A DNA stretch of 64,000 bases from Ophiosphaerella korrae (Eukaryota > Ascomycota > Dothideomycetes > Pleosporales > Phaeosphaeriaceae): assembly GCA_028456385.1 (NCBI GenBank), contig JALNQF010000021.1, forward strand, positions 186,001 to 250,000, read 5' to 3'. Every line of letters begins with the position of its first letter. Within the stretch, counting starts at the first letter, position 1. The position numbers and the translations under genes are program-made. This document shows positions 32,735 through 45,554 of the stretch, piece by piece. Below the pieces are notes generated by a model. That model was given only the letters and a program-made list of their open reading frames with translations. It searched no databases and was not told the origin of the DNA.

Positions 32735-35314
32735 CTAAGTTTCGTACTTGGGCTGAGTCGGGAAACTCCAACTCTCCTGTCTTCGTATTAGTAATTTGAC
32801 CAACCGCAACACGAATAAACACAAATGAACACGCAATCAACTCACCCATTGCTGCAACCCCCCATTTGGACTCGTCATCGCAAACTCGCCCGCACCCTGC
32901 CCGCCTGTATCGACCGGTACGAAAATCGCCCCTGCATCTTGTCCACCGCCCGTGTTCGCAAAGATGTCAAAATCCTCAGGATTGCCCCCTCCATTCAGAC
33001 TACCGAGCAATGAGTCAAAATCCACACTAACGTTTTCCAGCCCCCCCGTCGGCGTGCGTTGTAACTGCGACTGCATGGGTGTGCCAGTGTGTTGTGAGAA
33101 GCCAGGGCTGGTGACGGCGCTGAAGGACGACAAAGGCTGCAGGGTGGGATGTTGCTGTGGGGCGATTTGTGAGCGTTTCTTGTTGAAGCCTTTCATGACG
33201 TAGAAGGCTTCGAGGTTGTCTTTGACGGTGCAGAGAAGGTCGCTGCAGCGTTCGCGGATGCCGACGCCGTAGCAGTGGCCGAAGATGTGGTCGATGATCG
33301 TGGCCATACGTTCTTTGTGGGGGAGGTCGGGCGTGCGGTAAAGTTCGGTGAGTAGTAGGAGAACGGCGTGGTATTGCTGGTAGGTGGTTGAATACCAGGC
33401 CCAGGAGCTTAGGGAGGGGAGGGTGTCGAGAGTTGCGCCGATTTCGAGCGTTGTTAGAGCCGCGTTGAGGAGCACGTCGCGTAACATATTTTCAGAGTCG
33501 GAACGTGGCTGGTGGGATGTTTGGGGCAGGTGGCGGTAGAGTAGCATCGAGTCGCAACGTGCCATAAGTAGGGTGGCTACAAGGCCGGCGTAGCGCTGGA
33601 TCGGGATCGAAACGTCAAGATGCTGCAAGTACTTGGACTTAATCTGTCGTTTCCTCGCTTCTACGCGCGCTCGGAGATCGTGAAGTGTAATGTGCTTTCG
33701 GTCCATTTCGATTCGTCCTCGAAAAATGATTCGATGGATCTCGTTGCATTCGTATCGTATTAGGGATAGGGTGACATCTGACCAGTTGTTCGATGAAATT
33801 GGGTGCTGTTTCCATTGTGAGCTACCAAACTCAAAGACATCGTCGTCTACATTGAGTGGTAGTGGAATATCGAAATCGTCAGATCGTATAGACGGATGTG
33901 GTCCCTGGGCTTCAGCTGTCTTGAAGTCTAAGAAACATATATGATACCAAAGCAGGGACCTGACATGCCGTTGCAAGGGTGTAAGGCTGTTCGCGGAGCT
34001 GTGGCTCATGCGATGTATACCAATGCATTGCGCCAATCGAACAAGAGCACCAACCACAACCGATGTTGCGCGAGAAATTTGTGCTCTGCATAGCGGTATC
34101 TGACTAGATCAGCAAAAAACACGAACCAGTATAATGTCCTTACAAGATATATGGTCAGAGCTTGTAATGTTCGGATATTTGACGTTTTTGCCCAGTTGGC
34201 GCGAAGCAAGGCCCTTTCGGTAGCTTTCTGTAGCCTTAAAAATAATTCCTCTTTTGTTATACCAAATTGCGACTTTGCTTGCAACGGAGATACAGAAGCA
34301 GCAGCTGCCATGCAGACGGCTAATATCAAAGCCGTACAGGAATTCTGATTCGGACTGCCTATTTCAACATTCATCCAGAACCGATCAAAGAGTCGCTTCA
34401 GCGAGGGAATATGCAATACATGGGCGAGTGGGCTCACGGCATCGCCATATCTCTGGAATAATGCTTCTGCCTCCATTTTGGTCGGCAGTTGTGGTGGTCT
34501 AACATCATTGTTCTGGTGTAGAGACAACGAGCCACCAAGCAAGAGATTCAGCGAAGGCGCGAGAGAAGGCATCTGCTCTGCTGATAATAGTGCACTCGAT
34601 TGTGGTGCTCGTTGACCGGCGACTGAAGAAGAAGAACTGGGTCTCTCGGACAAAAGCTTGCCTAACTACACACAGCATTCAGCTTTCGATCGAGAAGAGT
34701 ACCAGGGGCATAGGACCAATGCATGTTGATAGGGCAGACAGTACCTCTTCAGCGTATTGAGGGCGAAAAAAACCAGTCACGTTTTCACAGATAATCATCC
34801 TCCCAATTCTGATTGTAAGATCGGTCGCGATCTGGTCTTCATCATCGTCCTCATCCTCAAAGACATCGTCCCGAGTTTCCTCTGGTTCTGCAGGTAGTCT
34901 CTCCCAAGCATTACCATCGCCTTCGACATCCTGCTGATACGCTTCCCATTCATAATCTCTAGGAGGCGTTCCCGGTGTCGTGGTGTCGACCGAATTTGAA
35001 TTCTCATACTTATCTGGTAGGTCTGCTGAGCTCTGTGTGCGCACAGGCAGATTCTTGGTCCAATCAGGAATATTGACACCAGTACCACTCTTACTTGTAG
35101 CACGTTCCCGTTGTTCCCTCTCTTTCTTTCGTGCAGCGCTCTCAGGTACTGTGATGAAGACGCACTCTCGCCCAAATGCAGTGCAGTTTTGGCAAGGATG
35201 TGTCTTTGAACATCGTGATTTCCGTGTGCGACATTCAACACAAGAATTGATGGGTCGTGGATTTCGTCTACGAACCACTCGAGACTGCAAGACCTGTTGT
35301 CCTTGTTCTGGCAT
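32735..35314 (-). CDS. Zn2Cys6 fungal-specific transcription factor
   Basis: Four exons, 35314-34745, 34665-34144, 34099-32846 and 32776-32735 (2388 nt, 795 residues). The N-terminal binuclear cluster has Cys25, 28, 35, 41, 44 and 51 with the spacing C-x2-C-x6-C-x5-C-x2-C-x6-C and the basic loop RTRKSR. A polar linker and an acidic block (DDVFEDEDDDEDQ) follow. The middle homology domain of the fungal-specific factor family spans about residues 245-620: TALILAVCMAAAASV, then LQALTIYL, then SVVVGALVRLAQCIGIHR, then RVEARKRQIKSKYLQHLDVSI. The short 44 bp third-exon boundary restores IYLIPLCRAQISRATS. The last 14-codon exon (ending SWSFPTQPKYET) is defined by a good GTGAGT donor and an ACAG acceptor. 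Nuclear; target genes are unknown. Confidence 0.88.
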
Positions 35315-35622
35315 GTCTTGTTCTGCTCATGTTTGAGCCATTTGTTGAGGTTGGAATGTGTGGCTAAGCTCGTCGGCGGATGATGGAGAGGCGGTCCGAT
35401 GGACCTGACTGCTCTTTGAGAGAGTGGTCAGCCCTACACCACGTGATGCAGGCTTGGCCGTGGCTCGGCAAGTCGCCGCCGCAGATTCTATCGTTTACAA
35501 TTCTAGAACTCATGCAGGTACACACACAATATTGCGCCGAGGGCATGGTTATTCGTGGAGAGTCGGAACTCTATTACTATCAGAGATGCACTTATGACAT
35601 CCTAATGACATCCTACGCCAGG
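35315..35622. other. Spacer between the transcription factor and VPS45
   Basis: This short region contains the promoter of the Zn2Cys6 gene and the 3' flank of VPS45, both on the minus strand. I see no other element. Confidence 0.4.
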
Positions 35623-37557
35623 CTACCTTCCAATCTCTCTTCTCAATCGCGCTGCAGCTGATGCTGCGGGAGGCTCAGGCCAAGACTCCACTGCATCCTC
35701 CACCTCTTCCAAAAATGTACTACTGTTATGCACTGTAGTACCGCCAAGTACCACTCGGATCCCGGGCGAGCTGGCATTAACTTGCGCTACCATTTTGGCT
35801 TCTTCGTATGTCGTTCCTCCGACCATGAAGATAATAATGTCCTGTGGTTTATCTTTCGTAGTCCCGCCGCCCCCGACGAACGGATATATCTGCTGGCTCA
35901 ACCGTCCTTTGATCATGTCCTGTATAGTAGCTTCCAAACGTGGCGAGTGTTGTGTGTACACATTCTCGACACCCTTGAGACCCTTTAGTCGGTCTCGCGC
36001 TCCGCCAAAGAACGAGCCAGGTTGGAACAGATCAGGCACCCCACCAGCAACAGTTGTGGCTTGTAGAGAGTCGTGATAGGCCAAGAGCTTCGTGATGAGG
36101 CTGACGCGTTGTCGTGACAGGCCACCAGCGACATTGAGAAGGTCTAGAAGCATAGCAGTTGAGTTGGACGATGCTTTGGAGTATCGCAATGCGTAGATTG
36201 CGACCAATCGAAGTTTGTTATTGGCGGGAACCTTGGGATCTTGAATAATCTTCTGTAGCGCTTTCACGTCGTTGGAGTGATTGTCAGTGCAAGCTAGGCT
36301 TTGCTCCAATTCACTTATATCAAGAAGGCTCTCTTCTCCAACTCTTCTACTCAGCTCACCGACAAGAGTAACATGCTTTGTGACATTGCCAGAAAGCTTG
36401 CGAAACTCGGGGAAGTCTTCTATGAAGCGCTTCATGTCTGCAATTGAGTCAAGCTTTTGCGAGCCTTGTTGCTTTGAAGCGAACTGCTCGACGTATGCTT
36501 TAGCATTCTGTCCTAGATCACCAAAGTTGAGATACATGTTCTTCTTGAAGAAAGGGTCTTGGTCTTGCGAGAGCACAATCTCTTTGAGCTCAGGCCTGAT
36601 TTCGGGCACATCGCGCAGATCTACTCTTCCATTATTGATGCCAAGAAGTTCATGGACCATAGCTTGATAGGTCCATTGTGTCAGTAGGGGTGTGACGGGG
36701 TCGTCCCTTCGGTCTACAAGCAAGAGGATGGGCGGAGTGTCTGTTTTTCGAAAGTCGAACAACTGGTCTTCTTGAGTCATGTGATACCGTACCTCAGTCG
36801 CCAGTTTTTTAACTAGCAAACTATTCTTCTGGTATCGTATCAGGGGCTTTTTCTTCAGCGCAAGAAGAAGCGCCATTACGGCTTCTGTTGACCTCTGTAG
36901 CGCGTCCTGGTTCCATGCATCTGGGCTGGTGCTCCAGATCCTGTGGTTTGGGAAAGTAAGGTTAAGGGACATGAGATCGGGGTTTATGACAAGGAAGTCG
37001 GCAAAGTATTCGTGCACTGCGCGGACTACTTCATGGTCGTCTGCTTCTGCAAGCCGTTCGAGGGATGACTTTTTGATAATGTTACTAAAGTCTGGGCGTG
37101 ATCAGCGACATGCAGTGTGCTATTTGGCTTTAAATCTTACAAACATGGTATTCGCCGTACTTGGGCTCCCGTAACTCTTCGATGAGGCTTTGTATGGACT
37201 CCGGAGAGGGCCGTACGAAGCACAGGCAACGCAGATGGCGCATCTTCTCTCTTTTTTGGTTGTCCATTCGACTATATCAGTCAGCCACAGGTGAGTACGG
37301 CGGTGGGCATGGGAGAGGTACTCGGTGAGGTAGACTTCATGGGTGAGGAGGGCGGATTGTGTAGTTGCGGTCGAGACTATGGAAACCTAGAGAAGGTCAG
37401 AATGGGAGTATGCTTATTTTGAAGCAGGAGACAAACCCACAGTCTCATTGTCAAGCAAGAGGATCTTCATCTTTGCGGCCGTAGTGCCTGCCGCAGCGCT
37501 GTCTCCGGCAGATACCATCTTGGTGATGTAGCCGGAGACGGCCTGTACGATATCCAT
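35623..37557 (-). CDS. VPS45: Vacuolar protein sorting protein VPS45 (Sec1/Munc18)
   Basis: An SM protein that binds the syntaxin Tlg2/Pep12-type SNAREs and controls Golgi-to-endosome and vacuolar traffic. Four exons, 37557-37441, 37386-37322, 37271-37141 and 37091-35623 (1782 nt, 593 residues). Splice junctions restore the family signature: KILLLDNETVSIVSTATTQS, HEVYLTDRMDNQKREKMRHL, CLCFVRPSPESI and EYHVYFSNIIKKSS. Later motifs include ADFLVINPDL, PPILLLVDRRDDPVTPLL, QWTYQAMVHELLG, IYPFVGGGG and DIIIFMVGGTTYEEA, the last being near-invariant in VPS45. The length is close to that of the yeast protein (577 residues). The first intron uses a GTGGGT donor rather than the overlapping GTTTGT; only the former preserves the frame and the ETV-IVSTA motif. 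No unusual truncation. Confidence 0.93.
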
Positions 37558-38289
37558 AGCGGGTGCTGGTTTATATGGTGTAACATGCAGGTGGACTAAT
37601 TTTCAAGTATGCAATTTGGGTGGGATATTGGCATGTCCATGTCCATCGCTGTTGGCGTAGGTAGCTTGGCTTGAGGCTGTACGTGGCTCGCGCGCGCCTT
37701 CAAAGGCAGGGGCCATCTGATATTGCCAAGCCCTGCCACTACACAGCACCACCATAACCGCGTTGAGGATCAAGTACATCATCCCATCCCGTAGACTACG
37801 ACTCTATCCAAAACAAATTCCTACGTAGAACTTGATGCATGTTTCTCGTTTTAGCAGGTTTCCAGTGCTGCCATTGAGCATCATATCCCTCAGAAACGTG
37901 CCACGCGCTAATGACGTCTTCCGCTTGCCCCGCCTAAGGAAAGGCTTCAAGGGGCGCATCCGATAATTATGCCTTTGCCCATGTCTCTGCCAGGCTAGAA
38001 GTCAGCATAACACGCAAAGACAAGGCTGCCCTTGTGGAGTACAGCTTACCAAACAGTCGTCATCGTCTAGAATAACAGAGTCTTCTACAGTTATTGTATC
38101 GCAACATCACAGGCGAAGAAGCTAGGGTCAGCTCGAGCTTATAAATCCGCTGAGAAAGCCAAACTACTACAGCTGAAAGTGGAAGCTAAATTCTTCTCTA
38201 TATCTATAAAACCCAGTCAACCTCCACAACCAGTGACTGCCTGTATCAGCCATTATACTATCAATCCTACCATCAGCTAGCACATCATC
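37558..38289. other. Divergent spacer between VPS45 and the NAD(P)-binding gene
   Basis: A 730 bp stretch with no supportable gene. It carries both promoters. A TATAAAT-like element lies near 38140 and a TATATC element near 38199, upstream of the plus-strand gene. Confidence 0.4.
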
Positions 38290-39411
38290 ATGACCAAACT
38301 CTTCATGTATGTCTAAGTATCTCTTATCATTGCCACGCTCATGATAGGCAGCACAGGAGCCACTGGCTACATCGGAGGCGAGGCTCTCTACGCTATAGCA
38401 AACGCTTATCCTGATCTTGAAATCAGCGCTCTTGTTCGCAACAGCGACAAAGGCGCTCAAGTAGCAGCCCAATATCCCAAAATTCGACTAGTATATGGCG
38501 ACCTGAACAATGGCGACGTCCTTACCAAGGAGGCTGCCAATACGGACGTCGTGGTCCAATGTGCCGACAGTGATAATGGGAGTGCTATCAATTCTCTCAT
38601 TGCTGGGTTAGCCCAAAGCCAAAAGAAAACCTATCTTATTCATACGTCTGGTACTGGTATACTGGCTTTCGAGGATGCCGAACAAGACAAATACGGAGGC
38701 ACGCGCGAGACGATATACGACGATTGGGATGGCATCGATCAAGTGACAAACCTTCCAGATTCTGCGGCCCATCGCGATGTTGACAAAATAGTTTTAGCCA
38801 CAAACAAAACCTCTGGAGGGTCAGTTCATGCAGCCATTGTCTGCCCACCGTGTATCTACGGTCCGGGTCGTGGTCCAGGAAATCAACGAAGTGTACAAGT
38901 ACCTGAGATGATTCGAGCAACTCTTGAGCGCCACAGGGGCTTCGTGGTCGGTGAGGGCCTCAATCGATGGCCCGAAGTACATGTCCAAGACCTTGGCAAT
39001 ATCTTCCTTGCTCTCGTCACCGCTGCCCTCTCACCTGACGGTGTTAAGGCAACCTGGGACGATAAGGGTTATTACTTCGCCGAGAGTGGGGAGTTCGTGT
39101 GGGGCGACGTTGGAAAGAAGATTGCAGAGATTGCGCTCGAGAAGAAATTGATCAATACCGCTGAAGTCGATCAAGTTAGCAAAGATGAAGCGAATAAATT
39201 AACGGATTATGGAGCTTACCTTTGGGGGACAAATTCAAGATGCAGGGCTTATAGGGCTAAGAAATTACTCGGGTGGACTCCGAAGCAGAAGAGCCTTTTA
39301 GATTCGTTGCCTGACGGCGTTGACTATGAAGCGAGAAAACTTGGTCTGATCAAGGGCCATGCTGCTCATGCCGCAGGCGAGACGAATCCATATCTGCCCG
39401 CTCAAAATTAG
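38290..39411 (+). CDS. NAD(P)-binding Rossmann protein (extended SDR/NmrA-like)
   Basis: Two exons, 38290-38306 and 38352-39411, give 358 residues. The 45 bp intron uses a GTATGT donor and the second of two nearby AG acceptors. Only this choice gives MTKLFITGATGYIGGEALY, the classic glycine-rich GxTGYIGG loop at residues 7-15. Further motifs are ISALVRNSDKGAQV, VYGDLNN, YLIHTSGTG, and the PPCIYGPGRG segment with RWPEVHVQDLG, typical of extended or atypical SDRs that act as nucleoside-diphosphate-sugar or aldehyde-type dehydratases or reductases. The catalytic YxxxK is not clear, so a sensor or regulator role like NmrA is also possible. No signal peptide. The substrate is unknown. Confidence 0.85.
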
Positions 39412-39685
39412 GAACAGGAAGAGGTTGTTTTTAAGGACAGTGTGCCTTCTCTTATCAGATTTCTACAAAAAGACATACCCTGTATTTTTTTCCTTGGAGA
39501 ACTCAACATGCTAACACGCAGCCAACAAAGCCAGTTTCTTTTGCTGCTCATGAACGACTATATGATAACACGATTCACTCGGTCCCTTAGATAAGTAAGC
39601 TTCGCTAAACATTCATACAAAATAGCACGGTCATTATTTATCGACATCCATATCATTAATTCATTCCACCCTTCACCCTTTTGAT
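39412..39685. other. Spacer between convergent genes
   Basis: The 3' ends of the NAD(P)-binding gene and the amine oxidase gene converge here. No other element seen. Confidence 0.4.
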
Positions 39686-41850
39686 TTACAGCTTTCCAGA
39701 GCAGCAATCCTTTTCTACCAGCACACTCGCCTGGTTCTTTGAGCTAGGGAAATCAATCGCAGGATTCCTGTCGAAGAAATCGCTTGGTTTGTAATGTAGC
39801 TGGTAGATCTCTACAGGCATGACTGGCCAATCCTCTACTCTAGGATTGTGCGTTAGGCCAAATACGTTCCACACTACGAGATCTTCATTTTCAACGTTAT
39901 CCTTGCGTGCTGCCATATCGTGCACGCCGTCTACCTCGCGTTGAGATTGTAATGTGAACCGGCCGCCGGCGAAGAGTTCGTCGTCGCGGTACTTGGTCAC
40001 CCACACATGGTGATTTGTGAAGAGTGCTCGTTCCGCCTGAAGACTTCCTGGTACAGAGAGAAGCTTTTGAGTCGGAAGTGGTGTGAATTTGTACGCTACG
40101 GGGTTGCCGCTGTGTGGGTTCTTTTTGGCAGGATTGCTAATCTTGAAGACACGATGGTCAACAGGGTTTGCGTCGAGGCCGCCCGATTCCTTAACCACTG
40201 TTTTACGGATCTCGTAGAAGTTTCCGTGGGGGTTGGTCTCGTAGTTTTGGGGCACGGAGTGTGATTCCTCGTATGTGACGGTGTTTTTGTGTCCATCAAT
40301 CGCTGGATCAAAACCTGTTATTTGGTTAGGAATATATTACGTCATGAGAAAAGCAAATACTTACGAGCGGCGAAGATATGTTGATGGTTTTGGGCAAGGA
40401 CACCTCCAGAGACAACATTACCATAATCTGAGGTCTTGCCCGGGTCAATGTTGACGACAGACACAATGCCTGTTGCACGGGTCTCGAGCGTGATACCACC
40501 GGCAGTGTCTAGCTTGTACGCGAAGACATACTCATAGTTCGCCAACGTGATGATGAATTGAACAACGAGTTCTCGCATACGCGTCACAACAGCACGGCCG
40601 GTGCGCCAGTTGGTGTGTTTCCTAGAAAGGTCAGTGTCCATAGAGAGTACAAATTTGTGGATTTCCTTACCAGCCGATTCCATTATCCTGCTCATGGAGA
40701 CAGATGACATTAGGATGTACTTTAGGCGTGCCATCAGAATCGACGGTGACAGCGTCGAAATATTTAATCACACCAAGGCAATCACAGCCAAGCGAGAGAT
40801 TGTTGGCGCAGTTTCCAGCACCGCCATCGCCAAAATCAAATGCTTGCTTTCGGTGGAATGGCGCCCGAGCGTCAGCGTATGGTACAGACATCTCGCTGAT
40901 GCTCGCACGGTACAGGATGCTTCGACCATCGTAGTGAACATCGTGCAGAACAGCTCCTTCTCGGGGATTGAAGGATACGCGGAAGCTCCACTTCTGCCAC
41001 TCAACCAATGATTCGTCTGTGACTTTGAAGGAGGGACCTTCTGGTTGTGTGATGTTGATGGGTTTTACATCCTGTCGAGTGCCTCCAGCTACTAGTTCTG
41101 GTACGTACTCCGCAGATAAACAATGGTCTAGGACTCGTTCGGAATGTGTCTTGCCGGTCAAGGCGTCACCTTTGCCACCTGTTGCTAGGCGATCGATACG
41201 CACGATCTCCCTTTTACGAGCATCCATAACCGGAATGAGCGGAAGTGGGTACGCATAAAAGTTGGAATCTGGATTCTTGTTCTTAGTGTCCTGGGCGAAG
41301 CACAATCCTTGAAAGTATCTCTTGTTCTCGGCGCCAAAGTCAAGTCCACCATATGGCCTATTGAAAGTCAGTAATTTTCTCGATTCAGGTTATGAAGGAC
41401 TGACCATGGCTCAACAACAAGCTCGAATCCTTCCGGAAGCTTAAATTCGGCAACTGCGTCTTGGAATTCCTTGCTCTGCTTGCATGCTTCCACCAAGTGT
41501 GAGAACTCCCACAGTGTTAGACTGGCTTGCTTTTCTGAGTCAATGACTTCGTGCTTGACTCTCTTCTTCAATTCGACATTGATCACAGACTCATGGTATT
41601 CTGGAACTTTGCTGGAGCCGATGACATCGTACTGACACTTTGCAAGGCGCGGTGGTCGCTTCGAGGCTGGTGATTGTCCAGGCCGTGCTGTGTGTTCAAG
41701 ATCAAGGTATTCCTTCATGAGGGCCTTTTCAGGCTCTTGAAGGAAAATCTCTCTAAAGTCGATGACAACATTGGGATGTAGGGATAAGACGACATCGCGG
41801 GCAATACGAGTTTCCTCAATGCTGAGGGTCTTGAATGGATGGGCTACCAT
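39686..41850 (-). CDS. Copper amine oxidase
   Basis: Oxidises primary amines to aldehydes with release of ammonia and hydrogen peroxide, using copper and a topaquinone cofactor. Four exons, 41850-41405, 41357-40671, 40621-40365 and 40314-39686 (2019 nt, 672 residues). The junctions restore VEPWPYGGLDFG, NGIGWKHTNWRTGRA and IFAARFDPAIDGH. The cofactor motif is ANYEYVF (topaquinone Tyr near residue 407), and two copper-ligand histidines lie in NHQH (about 457 and 459). The third is likely in the TNHHVWVTKY segment. The N-terminal N2/N3 domains begin HPFKTLSIEETRIAR. The length fits fungal cytosolic or peroxisomal enzymes. The C-terminus ends CCSGKL, which resembles but does not match a PTS1 signal (SKL-type), so peroxisomal import is uncertain. 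A TATATAA box lies about 135 bp upstream (near 41987). Confidence 0.93.
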
Positions 41851-44100
41851 GATGTGGTAATAGTTAAGGAGTGTGCACAGTCAAATGTATATGGTATACA
41901 AAGCTTTTATCGTACACGAGTGCGTCTCTAATATTGGAAATTATAACGTTGATTTGAACGTGAGAAAGAATGGCGGCCGGATGGCTCATTATATAGCCTC
42001 TCGTTCCCCACCGAAACAGCTTACCGCTTGTTATGTCCCGCTCTCCAGGGTCAAAGTGGGGTTGAAAACAAGACAAGACCTCCTACCGGTTAAGCTAGGA
42101 CCTCTGGTGAGAGGGCCGAAGCGTACGACAGTCTCTCCGGCTACTTAAATGAGGTGTGGTGTTTGAAGTTCTCGGCAGGACTTCCCTTTTTAGGTAAGGC
42201 CGCCAGCGTACGTAAAATGCATCTCTAGCCATTTATTATCTTCTTTCGAACTAACATTTGCAATGCAAACATTGAGAGAAGTAGACACAAACCTCGGCCT
42301 CATTCAAGGCCCTATCTTACATTCCACCCCTGTTATCTCAAGCGAGAGGCCTCACCGTCTGTTCCGCAATAAGCCCGAGTTTCCTATCACAAACCTTATA
42401 TGGACTTTGGATTAGGGCAACTAGTATAGATATCTCTCTGGTAAACTAGTACCTGACTCCATCGATACAGATAGTCGATGGCCGGAATGGTGAAGATGAC
42501 AAACCTCTCCCAATATCACGGAATTAGGTCCGCTCCTATCAGTATTCCCTAAAGCGGTTATTAAAGCGAGAAGTGGGCGACTGGTAAAATGCCGCACCAG
42601 TGCGAAGTATAGCATAGCCTGTAATACTTCTAGAGAATATATCACAGATGATAAGGTCCTTCAGGTAGTAATTACAGCTAGTCACGTTCACCGTGCACCG
42701 CACTGACACTTCCCCGCTATTATCCACAAATCCTGTATGCAGGTACCTGGCTAGGTACTACTACAGTAGTTACCCCCTGATGAACAGAAAGAATTTTGAA
42801 GAAACACGGGTGTTATTTTACACTGTTTAATTCCCCAAGTGAGGTTTATATATTTGATCTGCCATACCTAGATTTCACACAAACGAGAGCACGTTTGAAA
42901 TTGTATACAGACACGATGCGAACAATGCAAACCAAATAATTTCAGGGCAATCCTAGGAAGTAATCTTGTGGGCCTTGATTACAGAATAACGATGTGCACC
43001 GTGGAAATAATCGGGAATAAACTGATGGATTGATACTTTGTCCGACTTTACATACCAATACTACACACATTTTTTAGCCTAGGTTCGTCCTTTGACCGTC
43101 CAGGCCTATGTAGGGCGTGCTGTGTCTCCTAGACGGGTATACTAAGAATCTAGCAGCCACAGACTTGTGTATATTCTTCATAGGAAGGGTCCTGGATAAG
43201 ATAAGTAAATCTGCAACCAGTTCTTCCAGTGCATAGCGAGATAACGAGATCGTTTCGTGTTTTCTTGCTAAACGCTGAGTACGTATCAACAGGTCTCCTT
43301 GGAGGTAGGGAGACCTTTTATGGTAACTCTACTGTTGGAAACCCAGGAGAACGAGGTCTGAAAACTGCCACACAACTAGGAACAATCGGAGGGGAATATG
43401 TTCTACTCGCTGCACTGGCCAACGGAGCATCTTGGTGCGGCGAAAATCCGAGTGCGGGCATAGGTAATATTAGTTAAATTGTTTACAGCAAGTTTCTACC
43501 AAAAGAGGTAAAGATCTGATACAAGGCTTTGGTATGGAACGTGGAGTTCTTTACATTCATTTGAGCACGCCTTGACACTGAGAGGCTCCAATTTGTAGCC
43601 CAAAAAGATATCGATGCGAGCCTTGTTTTTGATAGGAATATATTTGTTTTACAGCAATTCCATCTCATTAAATGCCCGCATCGGTGGTTTAGTAGTACTA
43701 GCAGTCTGTTAAGACCTTGGAACCGGGTAAGGGTAACGAGGGCAAGTAAGCTTCTGTGAGAGGAGCGGGGTCAATGAACAAGTGTTGTTACTTGACTTGA
43801 TCAACAGTGGGCTCTGTATCGGAGTATCACGAATGGGTGCGAGTGTCAATGTATGATGAGAATCTGATTGAAGTATCTGTCGTGATGCTTGGTTTAGATA
43901 AGAGTGTAAAGAAGAGATTGAACACGATGGTCCATAGAGGTCCATCGGCGTTCCTATATACTTGCTCCCTTGGGCTCATCAGTGAGCCGTCACGTGACCC
44001 CGCTCACCAATGAGCCGGCACGTGAACCTTCGCTTAGCCAATCGCCTTGCTTGCATCATCAATCAATTGACACAATTTTATCACTTGCTTCAACAGTGCA
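41851..44100. other. 2.2 kb spacer, start of the accessory region
   Basis: Contains the amine oxidase promoter, then AT-rich DNA without a supportable gene. One 82-codon frame (43229-43477) looks weakly protein-like (LLGGRETFYGNSTVGNPG) but has no context. From here on the window changes character from intact core genes to repeats and relics. Confidence 0.4.
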
Positions 44101-44196
44101 GGTGGTCAAAATAGGAACCTGTTCGGTGGTCAAAATAGGAACCTGTTCGGTGGTCAAAATGGAGACCTTACGAGATGTCAAAATAGGAACCTTAGC
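44101..44196 (+). repeat. 24 bp minisatellite
   Basis: Two perfect 24 bp units (44101-44124 and 44125-44148; start GGTGGTCAAAATAGGAACCT) are followed by two diverged units up to about 44196. It lies next to the truncated end of the LINE element. It could be the variable tail or a target-site duplication remnant, but I cannot prove either. Confidence 0.85.
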
Positions 44197-44317
44197 CTAT
44201 GATTCGCGAATGGGGGGGACCTCGGAGGCTAAGCCCCACGCGGGTTGGCGTCCAACATCTGTCGCTGGGCTTCGCCGCCCACGTCTAGCAACTTTTGTCG
44301 TTGTTCACTTCCGAAGA

Positions 44318-45554
44318 TTAACCGGAGTCAGGGGCCGCCTTGCTTATTGCGTATTCTGTGGATTGAAATCCATCGATTTTGATATGCGTGTCTGTTACTG
44401 AGGAAATTCGTGATCCATCTGACGGTTTTCTCGTCGATCTTTCTTTTCCGTAAATTGTGCAGCAGGTATACGTGGGATACGTTGTCAAACGCACCCGATA
44501 CGTCGAGCAGGAGGAGGCTAGCCACCTGGGTCTTCTTTTTGTTCCATGCCTCATATATCTTCCTTGTAACGGCGTGGAGCGCATGCTCCGTTGAGCGCTT
44601 CTTTCTTCCTCCTATGTGGGTTGATAGTAGCAATTGGTGTGTCTCTACTAGGTAATTTAGCCGTTGGGCAATCATCGCGTCCATTATTTTGCCCAAAGTG
44701 TTGAGTAATGCGATCGGTCGGTAAGCCTTAGGCTTCGTGTAGTCGTCTTTCCTTGGTTTGCGCAATACCGCTGTGGGCGACCCTCGGAAGTGCGCTGGGC
44801 AGTAGCTTAGCTTTAGGCTTTGATTGAAGATTCTTAGCATGTGTGAGCTGAGGCATCCCTGCCTGGAGGGCCTTATTCGTGATTCCGTCGGATCCGGGGG
44901 CCTTGAGGGGGCGTCTTCTATCTCCTTTTCTGGATTTGGTTGCTGTATTCCGCGTCCCGTATGTCTTCCAGGTTCGCGTCCGGAGGCGTGGGAAAGAAGG
45001 TGTCCTTGAATAGCTCTGCTATGTCCCTTGGTTCCGTGATCTCGCGTTGCGTCTCAGGATGTTTCGTGCGTTCTTGCCCATTTGCCTATCTTCCATAATC
45101 CTTCTGGTGATGAAGCCGCCGTCTCCACTTGTTCTCTATGCGTATCCCGTAGCGCCTTCTTGATCGTCCTGGCTTTGTGATTTCTTGCTGCGCGGTATGC
45201 CTCCCATGTCTCTTCTGTGTTGAGCTGGTTGTGTATTCTCTTTAGTCTTTTCGTCTCTGCCAGGACCTCTGTGCACTCATCGTTCCACCATTTTCTAGCT
45301 CTACTTGAGATGCGCGTGTGGGGGACTGCCTTTTCTATTGCTCTCTGCATTGCTGTGACCACCACATCCACATATCTGTCTAACGCGGTTTTTGTTGGTT
45401 GTCTTCGAAGTAGTGGCATGACTTCTTTCAGTGCTTTTACGTATGCCTCCTCGTCTAGTCTTTTCCAGTTCTTCCTGGGCGCCTTATCCGCGTTTGGCAC
45501 TGACATGTCGGCAATAACGTTAAATGCCAAGACAGTTCTCGAACCTGCCAGCAC
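44318..45554 (-). mobile_element. Truncated non-LTR retrotransposon (Tad/LINE-type)
   Basis: Minus-strand pol fragments in different frames. The upstream one (45554-45054) encodes a region after the endonuclease (ARKWWNDECTEVLAETKRLK, AYRAARNHKARTIKKALRD). The downstream one (44840-44328) encodes the start of the reverse transcriptase: KAYRPIALLNTLGKIMDAMI, then THIGGRKKRSTEHALH, and the palm motif LLLLDVSGAFDNVSH. The YxDD motif and everything beyond are missing, and the 5' endonuclease is mostly absent, so the copy is truncated at both ends and frame-shifted between 45054 and 44840. It is not active. The family resembles fungal Tad1/I-clade elements. Confidence 0.8.

Noticed and set aside
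43229..43477. An 82-codon plus-strand frame with a Gly-rich sequence
   Set aside because: No family, no flanking exons; kept only as a remark in the spacer entry.
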